Source of the DNA: Phytoactinopolyspora alkaliphila
GTDB lineage: Bacteria > Actinomycetota > Actinomycetes > Jiangellales > Jiangellaceae
Direction of reading: 5' to 3'
Assembly (NCBI RefSeq): GCF_010550695.1
Contig: NZ_JAAGOB010000002.1
Coordinates: 434,001-498,000 of the forward strand
DNA length: 64,000 bases
Made by a program: the position numbers and the translations under genes
Shown here: one piece after another, positions 17,276 through 26,520 of the stretch
Layout of the letters: every line of letters starts with the position of its first letter
Position numbering within the stretch: position 1 is the stretch's first letter
Notes under the pieces: model-generated
The model's database searches: none
What the model saw: the letters and a program-made list of their open reading frames with translations, nothing else
Told to the model about the DNA's origin: nothing

Positions 17276-18198
17276 CCGAAACGACTGTCAGCGAGCGGCG
17301 TGCTCTCCCACAGGTGCACCGGTCACGGAACTGGTCACGGGACCGTGTGGAGAACAAGACCCTGGGAATTCTGCGTGTCGCAGTCATCGCGGTCCTGCTG
17401 ATCGCGACCGTGTTCCCCTTCTACTACATGGCGATGCTCTCCGTTCGTGACCTGTCGGGAGTGCTGCGGGACCCCGGTGCGCTGTGGGTGAGCGTCTCCG
17501 AACTCAGCTTCGACACCTATCTGGCGGTGCTCCGTCCGCAGGGTGACGGGGGTCAGGGCTTCCTGCTGTTCATGCGGAACAGTGCCGTCGTGGCACTCGG
17601 GACGGTCGCGTTGTCCCTGCTTGTCGCGCTGCCGGGCGCATACGCGATCAGCCGCCTGAGGTTCTTCGGTCGCCGCCAGATCAGCGCCCTGTTCCTCGCG
17701 GTCTACTTCTTTCCGAGCATCCTCCTCGCGGTCCCGCTGTTCGTGTTCTTCACCCGCATCGGGTTGCGCGGATCGCTGATCGGGCTGCTGGTCGTCTATG
17801 TCGCCCAGGTGGTAGCGGTCACGATCTTCATGCTCCGCAACTACTTTCAGACGGTCCCCGTGAGCCTCGAAGAGGCTGCCGCGATCGACGGATGCACCCG
17901 TCTGGGCGCGATGCGGCGGATCACCCTGCCGCTCGCCATGCCGGCCATCGTGTCCAATGGGCTGTTCGTCTTCATGATCGCCTGGAACGAGTTCCTGTTC
18001 GCCTTGCTGTTCCTGGTGGAACGGCGAGACAGCTGGACCGTTTCGCTCGGGCTCTCGCAACTCTCAGGCAGCATCGAGATCCCCACCACGGTGCTCATGG
18101 CCGGTTCCGTGGTGCTGACGCTGCCCATCATCGTCATCTTCTTCGCCACCGAACGGCTCCTGACCGACGGCCTGACCGCCGGCGCCGAAAAGGGCTGA
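17272..18198 (+). CDS. ABC sugar transporter permease, MalG type
   Basis: A 308-residue partner permease with six membrane helices and the EAA loop EEAAAIDGCTRLGAMRRITL. The GTG at 17272 overlaps the previous stop (GTGA), follows GGAGGAGG, and is in frame with all the homology; no longer start is credible. It forms the channel with the 16277 permease and serves the same solute-binding protein. Confidence 0.93.
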   Translation: MTETTVSERRALPQVHRSRNWSRDRVENKTLGILRVAVIAVLLIATVFPFYYMAMLSVRDLSGVLRDPGALWVSVSELSFDTYLAVLRPQGDGGQGFLLFMRNSAVVALGTVALSLLVALPGAYAISRLRFFGRRQISALFLAVYFFPSILLAVPLFVFFTRIGLRGSLIGLLVVYVAQVVAVTIFMLRNYFQTVPVSLEEAAAIDGCTRLGAMRRITLPLAMPAIVSNGLFVFMIAWNEFLFALLFLVERRDSWTVSLGLSQLSGSIEIPTTVLMAGSVVLTLPIIVIFFATERLLTDGLTAGAEKG

Positions 18199-18217
18199 CC
18201 CGCCCGGAAAGGCCTCC

Positions 18218-19267
18218 ATGCCACAGATCGTCCAATTCACCGAGCCCGGACGCGCCGAACTCGTCGCGTGCGAAGCGCAACCGCTGACCACCGGTTGTGT
18301 CCGGGTCCGTACCCGCTACTCCGGTATCTCCGCCGGGACGGAGCTGACCGCGTTCCGCGGGACCAACCCGTACCTGACGAAGAGCTGGGACACCGAACGC
18401 CGGATCTTCGTCGACGGGCCGCCTACCTTTCCGTATCCCGTGATGGGGTGGGGTTACTCGGAGGTCGGCGAGGTCGTCGAGGTAGCGGACGATGTCGAAG
18501 ACGTGAGCGTAGGCACCACGATCTACGGTGCGTGGGGGCACCGGAGCGACGCCGTCATCCCAGCGAATCGGGTTGCCGGCCAGGTCCTGCCGGCCGGCAT
18601 CGACGTCCTGGACGGCGTGTTCGCCCGGGTCGGCGCGATCGCCCTCAACGCTGTGCTGGCAGCCGCCCCCTGTCTGGGCGAGACCGTGGCGGTCTTCGGG
18701 CAAGGCGTCATCGGCTTGCTCGCCACCCGGTTGGTGACGCTCAGCGGTGCCGACGCGATAGCGATCGATCCGGTGGACCGTCGTCGTGACCTGGCTGTTC
18801 AATTCGGAGCGCAGGCGACCCTCTCGGCGGACTCGCCCGCTGGGGCGGGCGCAGCTGTCCGCGACCTCACGGGCGGGCCCGGCGCCGACTCGGCGATCGA
18901 GCTGAGTGGCAGTTATCGCGCCCTGCACGAAGCCGTCCGCGCCGTCTCGCCGGACTCCCGCGTGGTGGCGGCGGGGTTCTACCAGGGGGAGGCCGGCGGT
19001 CTGCGGCTGGGAGAGGAGTTCCACCACAACCGGGTGCAGATCGTGGCCAGTCAGATCGGCGCCACGCCCGTGTCTCTCGGCGCGCGCTGGACACCTCAGC
19101 GGCTCGGGACGGTGTTCCTCTCCCGCATTGCCCGCGGAGATCTGGATACCAAGCCCCTGGTCAGTGACGTGCTCCCCGCGGCCGCGGTAGCGGACGCCTT
19201 CGCGTTGCTCGACCGCGGAGCGGAGCAGACCCTGCAGGTGGTACTCGACTTCGGTGATCCGCGATGA
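18218..19267 (+). CDS. Medium-chain dehydrogenase/reductase (zinc-less ADH-like)
   Basis: A 349-residue MDR-fold oxidoreductase. The GroES-like N-terminal part has YSGISAGTELTAFRG, where zinc ADHs have catalytic Cys/His ligands, so the catalytic zinc is probably absent. The NAD(P) domain has VAVFGQGVIGLLATRLV and GADSAIELSG. Members beside Gfo/Idh/MocA enzymes often oxidise sugars or cyclitols, but the substrate here is unknown. The ATG at 18218 is preceded by GGAAAGG. It shares ATGA with the next gene. Confidence 0.85.
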   Translation: MPQIVQFTEPGRAELVACEAQPLTTGCVRVRTRYSGISAGTELTAFRGTNPYLTKSWDTERRIFVDGPPTFPYPVMGWGYSEVGEVVEVADDVEDVSVGTTIYGAWGHRSDAVIPANRVAGQVLPAGIDVLDGVFARVGAIALNAVLAAAPCLGETVAVFGQGVIGLLATRLVTLSGADAIAIDPVDRRRDLAVQFGAQATLSADSPAGAGAAVRDLTGGPGADSAIELSGSYRALHEAVRAVSPDSRVVAAGFYQGEAGGLRLGEEFHHNRVQIVASQIGATPVSLGARWTPQRLGTVFLSRIARGDLDTKPLVSDVLPAAAVADAFALLDRGAEQTLQVVLDFGDPR

Positions 19268-20466
19268 CCGCGCATCCGGAGGCACACGACGACGTGACGT
19301 CCGCTGGGCTCGGTGCCGAGGTCCGGTCCCTCATGCAGGCACATTGGGATGACACACGCGGGTATTGCGTGCCGAATCCGAGTGTCTACCCGCATCTGTG
19401 GCTGTGGGACTCGTGTTTCCACGCGATCGTGTGGGCTCATCTCGAGGACGAGCGAGCCCCGGCCGAGCTCGCCGCCGTGCTCGCCGGACAACTGGACGGC
19501 GGCATGATCCCGCACATGCGCTACGGCCCGGAGGGGCCGGACACCTGGCTGGGGCCGCTGCCCCAAGTGTCGTCCCTGACACAGCCGCCGATCTTCGGAC
19601 ATGCCGCGCGGGTGGTGCACGAACGTGGCATGGAGGTGCCCGACGAGGTGGTGCGCCGGGCCGTGCGGGCGTTCGACTGGCTGTGGGAACACCGCCGCAC
19701 CCCGGACGGCCTGCTGGTGATCGTGCATCCGTGGGAGGCGGGCAACGATCACTCGGTGCGGTGGGACGACTGGGGCGCACCCGGACGTACGCCAGCCGAT
19801 TACAACCGTGCCGCGCGCACGGCCTGGAATAAGGACCAGATGCGCCACGTGCGGTTCGACGACGACGGTGCCGCTGTCTGGTCGGCGTCGTTCGTGGCGG
19901 CGCCCGCGGGCTTCAACGCCCTGACGGCGTTCTCGATGGCGGAGCTCGGTGCCCTGACCGGCGATCCCCGGCTGGTCGAGCGTTCCCGCCTGCTCGCGGA
20001 GGCCATCGACCAGCACCTGTGGAATGCCGAGCTGCGGCTGTGGGCGGACCGGGCCGTCGTCGGTGGTGGCCCTTCCGTCTCTTCCCCGATCAGCGACGGA
20101 GCGCTGGGAGCCCTGGTCACCTCGGACCGCGCCAAGGCCGAGGCGGCCCTGTCGCAGTTGGACGATCCCGGTCGTTTCGGTGCGCCGTCGGGTCCGGCGA
20201 ACGTCGCGCGGGACCACGCGTCGTACGATCCGGCGACATACTGGCGCGGGCCCGCGTGGCCGCAGCTGAATTATCTGTTCGGTGTGGCTCTGGCTCGCTG
20301 GGGCCGGGCAGAGGACGCGGCGCGGCTGACTCGGCGATCCATCGCTGCCGCGCGCACGTCCGGCTGGGCGGAGTACTGGAACCCGGAGACGGGCGAGGGG
20401 CTGGGTGCGGCACCACAGTCCTGGACCGGGATCGTCCTCGCGATGGCGCAGGAGCATCTGCGATGA
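19264..20466 (+). CDS. MGH1-like (GH63-related) alpha-glycoside hydrolase, paralogue 1
   Basis: A 400-residue predicted (alpha/alpha)6-barrel hydrolase, cytoplasmic (no signal peptide). Signature segments: LWLWDSCFHAIVW near residue 45, VHPWEAGNDHSVRWDDW around 160, YWRGPAWPQLNYLFG around 330 and QSWTGIVLAMA at the end. These match the mannosylglycerate/glucosylglycerate-hydrolase-like group. A second family member lies at 22852 in the same operon. The true substrate is unknown. Confidence 0.85.
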   Translation: MTAHPEAHDDVTSAGLGAEVRSLMQAHWDDTRGYCVPNPSVYPHLWLWDSCFHAIVWAHLEDERAPAELAAVLAGQLDGGMIPHMRYGPEGPDTWLGPLPQVSSLTQPPIFGHAARVVHERGMEVPDEVVRRAVRAFDWLWEHRRTPDGLLVIVHPWEAGNDHSVRWDDWGAPGRTPADYNRAARTAWNKDQMRHVRFDDDGAAVWSASFVAAPAGFNALTAFSMAELGALTGDPRLVERSRLLAEAIDQHLWNAELRLWADRAVVGGGPSVSSPISDGALGALVTSDRAKAEAALSQLDDPGRFGAPSGPANVARDHASYDPATYWRGPAWPQLNYLFGVALARWGRAEDAARLTRRSIAAARTSGWAEYWNPETGEGLGAAPQSWTGIVLAMAQEHLR

Positions 20467-21512
20467 GCGCGCCGGACTATCGGCCCTCCTTCCCGGACGA
20501 TCGCCTTGGCGTCGGGATCCTCGGGTGCGGACGCATCGCGCAGAGCGCTCACTTGCCCGCCTACGAGAAGTACGGAGTGGACGTCGTCGGCGTGTGGAGC
20601 CGGTCACCGCAGACCAGGGCCACGCTCGCTGATCGCGTCGGCCATGCACAGGTATACGAGACCGCGGAAGAGCTCCTCGCCGACCCGCGGGTGGCGGTCG
20701 TCGACATCGCGACACCTGCCCAGGACCGCCTGCGGTGGGTCGCCGCCGCCGTGGCGGCGGGCAAACACGTCCTGGCGCAGAAGCCGCTCACCACGGACCC
20801 GGCCGAGCTGGCGCCCGTGCTGGCCGAGGCGGAGCGCCGCGAGCTCAGGCTCGCGGTGAACCAGAACGGGCGCTGGGCACCGGCGTGGCGACTGGCGACC
20901 CTGCTGGTGCGCGACGGTGCCGTCGGGCAGGTGCTCGGCGTCACCCACCTGCACGACAAGCCACTTCCGCCGCTCGCCGGCACCCCGTTCGACGACATAC
21001 CGCACATGCTCATCACGGACTACCTCGTGCACTGGATCGACATCACCCGGTGCTGGTTGAGCGGCACGAGCGTGCGGACGGTCACCGCGAGCGACACCCG
21101 GACACCCGGGCAACCCGGGCACGCACGCAATCCCTGGGCGGCGTCGGTATCCGTCGAGTGCGAGGACGGCGCCCGGGCACACATCCAGGTGCCCGGCAAC
21201 GTCCACACACGCAGCGGGTCCTGCCCATTCTGGATTCACGGGACGGACGGCACGATCCGCGGCAGCGTACTGCTCGGATCGGATTCCGTCGAGCTCGAGC
21301 ACGGCGAGCGCACCACCCGGTTCGCACTGGACGGGCAGTGGTTCGTCGACGGTTTCGCCGGTGCGATGGGCGAACTGATGCATGCCGTGGCCGAAGGACG
21401 GGAACCAGAGAACTCTGCACGGGACAACCTCGCCACCCTCGGCCTGGTCGAGGCGGCACGTCGCTCAGCGCAACGCTCCGGTTCCGCAATCGACGTCCGC
21501 ATAGCACTGTGA
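20463..21512 (+). CDS. Gfo/Idh/MocA-family oxidoreductase
   Basis: A 349-residue NAD(P)-dependent sugar or inositol dehydrogenase. The Rossmann motif GVGILGCGRIAQSAHLPAY lies at about 15-33. The usual EKP motif is QKP (VLAQKPL). The C-terminal half includes HMLITDYLVHWIDITRCW. The ATG at 20463 overlaps the previous stop (ATGA). Together with the MDR enzyme it suggests an oxidised (keto-sugar) intermediate in this pathway. Confidence 0.92.
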   Translation: MSAPDYRPSFPDDRLGVGILGCGRIAQSAHLPAYEKYGVDVVGVWSRSPQTRATLADRVGHAQVYETAEELLADPRVAVVDIATPAQDRLRWVAAAVAAGKHVLAQKPLTTDPAELAPVLAEAERRELRLAVNQNGRWAPAWRLATLLVRDGAVGQVLGVTHLHDKPLPPLAGTPFDDIPHMLITDYLVHWIDITRCWLSGTSVRTVTASDTRTPGQPGHARNPWAASVSVECEDGARAHIQVPGNVHTRSGSCPFWIHGTDGTIRGSVLLGSDSVELEHGERTTRFALDGQWFVDGFAGAMGELMHAVAEGREPENSARDNLATLGLVEAARRSAQRSGSAIDVRIAL

Positions 21513-21523
21513 GGAGCACCCCC

Positions 21524-22855
21524 ATGGAGTTCACTCTGATCGACGAGGTCGAGGTGGACGTGGATACAGCCCGCATATACGTCGAGGGCTGGCAGAGCTG
21601 GAGCCCCACCGGCTGGTTTCCGGCAGCGGGCACCGGTCCGCGACCCGACCAGCGCTGGCAGCACCTGATGCGGTTCCGCCCAGGCACCGACCTTCCCGCG
21701 GACGGGTACCAGGGCGAGGGTCTGATAGCGGTGGACCCGGGCGGCGAACTCCCCGTGCAGGTGTACGGTGCGCCGGACCCCCGCGCCACGCCGCCCTCCA
21801 TCCGTGCGCGGCTCTCCGGTTCCACCGTGCTCGTCAGCGCGGACGGCCCGGCGAGCGTCGTCACCGTGCCCGCAGGCGGCGATGCCGCACTCGCGGCTTT
21901 CGGCGACCTGTGGTCCGCTGCGCTGGGCGGTGTGCCCCTCCGCCCTGCGCCGAGCGTCTGGTGCTCCTGGTACCACTACTTCGAGGACGTCACCGAGGCC
22001 GACATCGTGGAGAATATGGCCGGCATCCGGGAGCATTCGCTGCCGGTGGACGTGATCCAGATCGACGATGGATGGCAACGCGGGATCGGTGACTGGCACG
22101 GTCACTCCGAGCGGTTCGCCTCGCTGACCGGACTACGGCGGCGCATCGGTGACGCAGGCATGCGCGCCGGCATCTGGGTGGCGCCGTTTCTCGTGGGCAG
22201 CGGGAGCGAGCTGGCCCGTACGCATCCGGACTGGCTGGTGGGCGAAGCCGGGACGAACTGGCACCAGGACCTCTACGGCCTCGACATGACTCACCCGGCC
22301 GCCCGGGAGCATCTGTGGACCGCGTTCCGCGAGCTACGCGAGATGGGCTTCGACTACGTCAAGCTCGATTTCCTCTACGCGGGTGCGGTGCCCGGGTCGC
22401 GCCACGACGGTTCCGGCCCGCTCGACGCATACCGCAGCGGCCTGCGATTGATACGCGACGCGGTCGGCCCGGAGACGTACATGCTGGGCTGCGGCGCGCC
22501 GATCCTGCCCAGCGTGGGTCTGGTGGACGGTATGCGGGTGTCCCCCGACACCTTTCATGCCGGGCAGCAGGACGGCTCAGCGGGACTACGCGGTGCACCG
22601 GCCGCGGCCGCCAGGGCCTGGCAGCACGGGCGACTCTGGACCAACGATGCCGACTGCCTCGTCGCCCGGCCGAGTTTCGGGCTGCGCGCAACCTGGGCCG
22701 AGGTCGTCGAGGCGTACAGCGGTTTGCGTTCATGGTCCGACCGGGTGGAAGACCTCGACCGCTGGGGCCTCGACACGACCAGGAGACTACTCGCCCACCC
22801 GCCCGGGACCCGCCCATTGATCGATTCACCGCTGAGCAAGGAGACGCCCGCATGA
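21524..22855 (+). CDS. GH36-like alpha-galactosidase
   Basis: A 443-residue cytoplasmic retaining glycosidase of the GH36/GH27 clan. The barrel shows WCSWYHYFEDVTEADI, VDVIQIDDGWQ and GIWVAPFLV. YVKLDFLY holds the expected nucleophile Asp, and MRVSPDT the expected acid/base Asp. It is much shorter than full GH36 enzymes (about 700), with a reduced N-terminal beta domain (about 140 residues). The ATG at 21524 follows GAGGAG. It releases alpha-linked galactose or a similar sugar; specificity is inferred. Confidence 0.85.
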   Translation: MEFTLIDEVEVDVDTARIYVEGWQSWSPTGWFPAAGTGPRPDQRWQHLMRFRPGTDLPADGYQGEGLIAVDPGGELPVQVYGAPDPRATPPSIRARLSGSTVLVSADGPASVVTVPAGGDAALAAFGDLWSAALGGVPLRPAPSVWCSWYHYFEDVTEADIVENMAGIREHSLPVDVIQIDDGWQRGIGDWHGHSERFASLTGLRRRIGDAGMRAGIWVAPFLVGSGSELARTHPDWLVGEAGTNWHQDLYGLDMTHPAAREHLWTAFRELREMGFDYVKLDFLYAGAVPGSRHDGSGPLDAYRSGLRLIRDAVGPETYMLGCGAPILPSVGLVDGMRVSPDTFHAGQQDGSAGLRGAPAAAARAWQHGRLWTNDADCLVARPSFGLRATWAEVVEAYSGLRSWSDRVEDLDRWGLDTTRRLLAHPPGTRPLIDSPLSKETPA

Positions 22856-24135
22856 CATGGTCCAGCCTGGCCGACGAGGCGGGTCGCATCCTGGAAGGGA
22901 ACTGGTCCGGCGGCTACACGACCCCGGCCAGCGGCCTGTACCCGCACCAGTGGAGCTGGGACTCGGCGTTCATCGCAATCGGGCTGAGGTGGCTTTCCGC
23001 CTCCAGAGCGCGCACCGAGCTCGACTCCCTGTTCGCGTCGCAGTGGGCCGATGGTCGCGTGCCGCAGATCGTCTACGACCCCGCTCGGGAGGACGACTAC
23101 CAGCCCGGAGCGGCATTCTGGGACTCGGCGGCCATCTCCGGCGCACCGGAGCGACCCACCACCGGCCTGGTGCAACCGCCGAACCACGCCGTCGCGGCCT
23201 GGCTCGTGCACACGGCCGACATCGAAGGCTCACGGCAGGCCCGGTTCCTCGAGCGCCTGTACCCGAAGCTCGTCGCGTGGCACCAGTACCTCACCATGAC
23301 GCGCGTATCACCGGGACGGACACTGGCCGCCATCGTCCACCCCTGGGAGTCAGGCACGGACAACTCCCCACTCTGGGATGACGCGCTGGCGACACTTCCG
23401 AAGGTCGCCCGTGACATCCCCAGACCAGACCTCGAGCACGCCGGTGCCGACGAGCGACCCAGCCAGAAGGAGTACGGAACGTACTACTGGCTCGCCGAGG
23501 CCTACCGCGACCAGGGCTGCGACCACCGCGAGGGGCAATGGCGCTTCCTGTTCGAAGACCCGTCGTTCAATGCGCTGTGGTCCGCCTCGGAGCATGCGCT
23601 CGCGCGAATCGCCACGGAGATCGGCCGGGATCCCGTCCCACACCACGAGCGTGCTCGTGCCGTGACCTCCGCGCTCGACTCGTTGTACGACGAGAGTCTG
23701 GGGGTGTTCGTCGCCTGGGACGCCGTCCGTCACGCACCGGTCCGCAAGGCGACCGTCTCCGGCCTGATACCTCTTCTCCTCCCCGGCCTCACCCAGGCGG
23801 ACCAACTGATCCGGACCCTGCGCGGGCCGACGTTCCTCGGCGACCACGCGCTGCTCGTGCCCAGCTATGACGCCACGGCGCCAGATCACGACCCGACGCA
23901 ATACTGGCGGGGACCGTCGTGGTTCAACATGACGTGGATGGTGATCCAGGGCCTGCGCACACATGATCAGGACGCCTTGGCGGACAGCTTGACCCAGCAT
24001 TTCTGTGCGCTGGCGCTTGAGCATGATTTCCCCGAGTATGTGGACCCTTGGACCGGAGCCCCTCACGGCGCGCGGCGATTCAGCTGGACGGCTGCGCTCG
24101 CCCTCGACCTGGCCCGGACGTCGCCGGCAGGCTGA
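22852..24135 (+). CDS. MGH1-like (GH63-related) alpha-glycoside hydrolase, paralogue 2
   Basis: A 427-residue (alpha/alpha)6-barrel enzyme related to the 19264 product: HQWSWDSAFIAIGLRW, VHPWESGTDNSPLWDD, YWRGPSWFNMTWM and FSWTAALALDL. The closest characterised relatives hydrolyse mannosylglycerate or glucosylglycerate. The start overlaps the GH36 stop (ATGA). It is the last gene of the operon, and its TGA stop abuts the stop of the convergent ArsR-GNAT gene with no spacer. Confidence 0.88.
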   Translation: MTWSSLADEAGRILEGNWSGGYTTPASGLYPHQWSWDSAFIAIGLRWLSASRARTELDSLFASQWADGRVPQIVYDPAREDDYQPGAAFWDSAAISGAPERPTTGLVQPPNHAVAAWLVHTADIEGSRQARFLERLYPKLVAWHQYLTMTRVSPGRTLAAIVHPWESGTDNSPLWDDALATLPKVARDIPRPDLEHAGADERPSQKEYGTYYWLAEAYRDQGCDHREGQWRFLFEDPSFNALWSASEHALARIATEIGRDPVPHHERARAVTSALDSLYDESLGVFVAWDAVRHAPVRKATVSGLIPLLLPGLTQADQLIRTLRGPTFLGDHALLVPSYDATAPDHDPTQYWRGPSWFNMTWMVIQGLRTHDQDALADSLTQHFCALALEHDFPEYVDPWTGAPHGARRFSWTAALALDLARTSPAG

Positions 24136-24141
24136 TCAGCC
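24130..24141. other. 12-bp palindrome formed by two abutting convergent stop codons
   Basis: GGCTGATCAGCC is perfectly symmetric. Its centre TGATCA is the stop of the 22852 hydrolase followed directly by the stop of the minus-strand ArsR-GNAT gene. With no intergenic base, the two transcripts must overlap unless this short hairpin ends them. Confidence 0.6.
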
Positions 24142-24972
24142 GTCTTGACGTCGCCGTTCGAGGAAGACGGTGTCTCGCCAGACGCCGTGGTGCTGCGCGA
24201 TGCGCTCGCGCACCCCGAGGGTACGGAATCCGGCGGAGTGGTGCAGCGCCAGGCTGGCCCGGTTCTCCGGGAAGATCGAGGTCTGCAAGGTCCACAACCC
24301 CGCGTTGTCGGCGGCGATAACCTGGTGTCGAACCAGGGCCTTGCCGACGCCGCGCCCTCGGAACCGCTCGCCCACATAGACCGATGTCTCCCCAACGCCC
24401 GCGTAGCAGGCTCGGCCCGAGACCGGACTCGCGGCCGCCCAGCCCGCGATCTCCCCGTCCACCTCGGCCACCCAGCGGTGATCGTCCATCCACGCGGCAT
24501 CGAGAGTGGCCTGCGGAGGCACCTCGGTCTCAAAGGTGGCAACGCCAGTGGCGATCCCCTCGGCGAAGATCCGGGACACAGCAGGCCAGTCTCCGGCCCT
24601 CATGGCCCGTACGTCCACGTCGTCCGTCGGTAGCTCGGGGCAGCACGGTCGGGTGGCCAAAACTCCCATGACCACGTCCGCAGCGTGCGGGAGGCCGGTG
24701 CAGCATGCGGGATTGACGGCGACGACGGTGGTGGTGCCTTCCTTGCGCAGCTGTACGAAACCGACGTCCGCCAGCTTGCGCACGTGATGCGAGCAGGTGG
24801 ACTGGCTGATGCCCAGCTGCTCGGTGAGCTCACCCACGGTGATGGTCCCGGCAGTGGCGACGGCGTGCAGAAGCCGCACCCGGGTGGGCTCGGCCAGGCA
24901 GGCGAACCATTCGGCATAGGTGGAGGCATCGTCGAGCGGGAGCACCGGCCGGACAGGAGCCGTCATCGTCAT
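24136..24972 (-). CDS. ArsR-type repressor fused to a GNAT (ArsN/phosphinothricin-acetyltransferase-like) domain
   Basis: A 278-residue fusion. Residues 15-115 form an ArsR winged HTH (LAEPTRVRLLHAVA, GISQSTCSHHVRKLADVGFV) with Cys60 in the recognition region and Cys pairs at 90-91 and 110-111 that could bind As(III). Residues 119-278 form an acetyltransferase (RFRGRGVGKAL acetyl-CoA loop, ENRASLALHHSAGF) of the PAT/ArsN group, which N-acetylates phosphinothricin or arsinothricin-like amino acids. It is divergent from an ArsO-like gene across a spacer rich in ATCGA motifs. One protein may therefore both sense arsenical and detoxify it; substrate and metal are inferred. Confidence 0.88.
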   Translation of the reverse strand: MTMTAPVRPVLPLDDASTYAEWFACLAEPTRVRLLHAVATAGTITVGELTEQLGISQSTCSHHVRKLADVGFVQLRKEGTTTVVAVNPACCTGLPHAADVVMGVLATRPCCPELPTDDVDVRAMRAGDWPAVSRIFAEGIATGVATFETEVPPQATLDAAWMDDHRWVAEVDGEIAGWAAASPVSGRACYAGVGETSVYVGERFRGRGVGKALVRHQVIAADNAGLWTLQTSIFPENRASLALHHSAGFRTLGVRERIAQHHGVWRDTVFLERRRQDG

Positions 24973-24980
24973 GACGCCCA

Positions 24981-25026
24981 GTATCGACGAGAATCGATGG
25001 TTGCGTCAATCGATGGCCGTCGATAC
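24981..25026. promoter_or_regulatory. ArsR operator region in the divergent spacer
   Basis: GTATCGACG (24981-24989) and CGTCGATAC (25018-25026) are 9-bp inverted repeats. Between them lie two direct copies of AATCGATGG (24992-25000 and 25008-25016). The cluster falls immediately upstream of the ArsR-GNAT start and about 40 bp before the ArsO-like start, the right place for one repressor to control both. Confidence 0.6.
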
Positions 25027-25065
25027 ACTCCCTCCGTCGACGCCTATCGATTAAAGGAGCACACC

Positions 25066-26397
25066 ATGGGCGAGCTGCCCGTTGTCGTGGTGGGAGCGGG
25101 TCCCACGGGCCTCGCCGCGGCGGCACACCTGACCGAGCGAGGCCTCACTCCGCTGGTGCTCGAGGCCGGAGACGGCCCCGGGTGGACGGTGTCCCAATGG
25201 CACCACGTCCGGCTTTTCTCTCCCTGGTCCGAGCTCATCGATCCGGCGGCCGAGCGTCTCCTGAAGTCGTCCGGCTGGACCGCGCCGGACGTCGGCGCCT
25301 ACCCGACCGGCTCGGAGTGGGTCAGCTCATACCTCCAGCCGCTCGCCACGCTGCTCACCGGCCAGATCCGGTACGGAGCACGTGTCACAGGTGTCGCGCG
25401 GCACGGACGGGACCGGCTCGTCGACGTCGGCCGGGAAACGGCACCGCTGACCGTGTACACCGCCACGGCCGGCGGCACGCGGCGAATCACCGCGCAGGCG
25501 ATCATCGACGCCTCCGGGACATGGACCACGCCGAACCCGCTCGGCGGTGACGGCTTGCCGGCGCTTGGCGAACCGGAAGCCCGAGACCGGATCACCTACC
25601 GGATACCTGACCTGGCCAATGCATCGGTGCGTGAACGTTTCACCGGCCGGCGAGTCGCCGTCGCCGGCAGCGGCCACTCCGCCTTGACGGCGCTCGTCGC
25701 GCTGGCCGATCTGGCCCGCGACCACCCCGGAACCGAGATCCTGTGGCTGCTTCGCCGCGGCGCGGTCGGCAACGTCTTCGGTGGCGGAGGCGAGGACCAG
25801 CTCCCCGCACGCGGCGCGCTCGGCTTGCGCGCCAAGGCTGCCGCGGTTGACGGGCACGTCCGAACCGTCACGGGCTTCCGGACAGCCAATGTGGACCGCG
25901 ACCCGGACGGCCGCCTGGTGCTCAATTCCTTCGACGGGCACCGGCTTGAGCCCGTGGACGGGGTGGTGGTGCTCACCGGGTTCCGTCCGGATCTGTCCTG
26001 GCTGTCCGAGGTCCGGCTGGATCTGGACCCCGTCCTGCAGGCGCCCCGCGCCTTGGCTCCGCTCATCGACCCCAACGTGCACTCCTGCGGCACGGTGTAT
26101 CCGCACGGAGCCGCTGAACTCGTCCAGCCGGAGCCCCGGGTCTATCTGGTCGGCATGAAGAGCTACGGACGCGCCCCCACCTTCCTCGCCCTGACGGGCT
26201 ACGAGCAGGTGCGCTCCGTGGTGGCCGCCATCGCCGGCGACGACGACGCGGCCCGGCGCGTCGAGCTGACGCTGCCCGAGACAGGCGTCTGCGGAGGAAC
26301 GGGCGTGTTCGACGAGCCGGTCGGTTCGGATTCGTCCGGGTGCTGCGGCCCGGCGGGGCCGGTACAGATCTCCCTGACCGGGTCGGTCGCCGGGTGA
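25066..26397 (+). CDS. ArsO-like flavin-dependent monooxygenase
   Basis: A 443-residue FAD/NADPH enzyme of the group found in actinobacterial ars clusters. The FAD motif VVVGAGPTGLAAAAHL lies at the N-terminus and a second dinucleotide motif, VAVAGSGHSALTALVAL, at about 200. VVLTGFRPDLSWL sits near the C-terminal third. A cysteine-rich tail (GVCGGTGVFD, SGCCGPAG) is typical of ArsO. The ATG at 25066 has AAAGGAG upstream. It is divergent from the ArsR-GNAT fusion. The reaction is not established for the family; oxidation of arsenical species is assumed. Confidence 0.82.
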   Translation: MGELPVVVVGAGPTGLAAAAHLTERGLTPLVLEAGDGPGWTVSQWHHVRLFSPWSELIDPAAERLLKSSGWTAPDVGAYPTGSEWVSSYLQPLATLLTGQIRYGARVTGVARHGRDRLVDVGRETAPLTVYTATAGGTRRITAQAIIDASGTWTTPNPLGGDGLPALGEPEARDRITYRIPDLANASVRERFTGRRVAVAGSGHSALTALVALADLARDHPGTEILWLLRRGAVGNVFGGGGEDQLPARGALGLRAKAAAVDGHVRTVTGFRTANVDRDPDGRLVLNSFDGHRLEPVDGVVVLTGFRPDLSWLSEVRLDLDPVLQAPRALAPLIDPNVHSCGTVYPHGAAELVQPEPRVYLVGMKSYGRAPTFLALTGYEQVRSVVAAIAGDDDAARRVELTLPETGVCGGTGVFDEPVGSDSSGCCGPAGPVQISLTGSVAG

Positions 26398-26520
26398 TCT
26401 CACACACTGAGGATCGTCCGTCGAGCCCCGCGCGGTGTTCGCGCCGGATACGCTCGGGATAGATTCGTCGCCCGCAACACACGCGCAGGGGTGAGCATTG
26501 CCGGACCTGGCGCCGCCACG

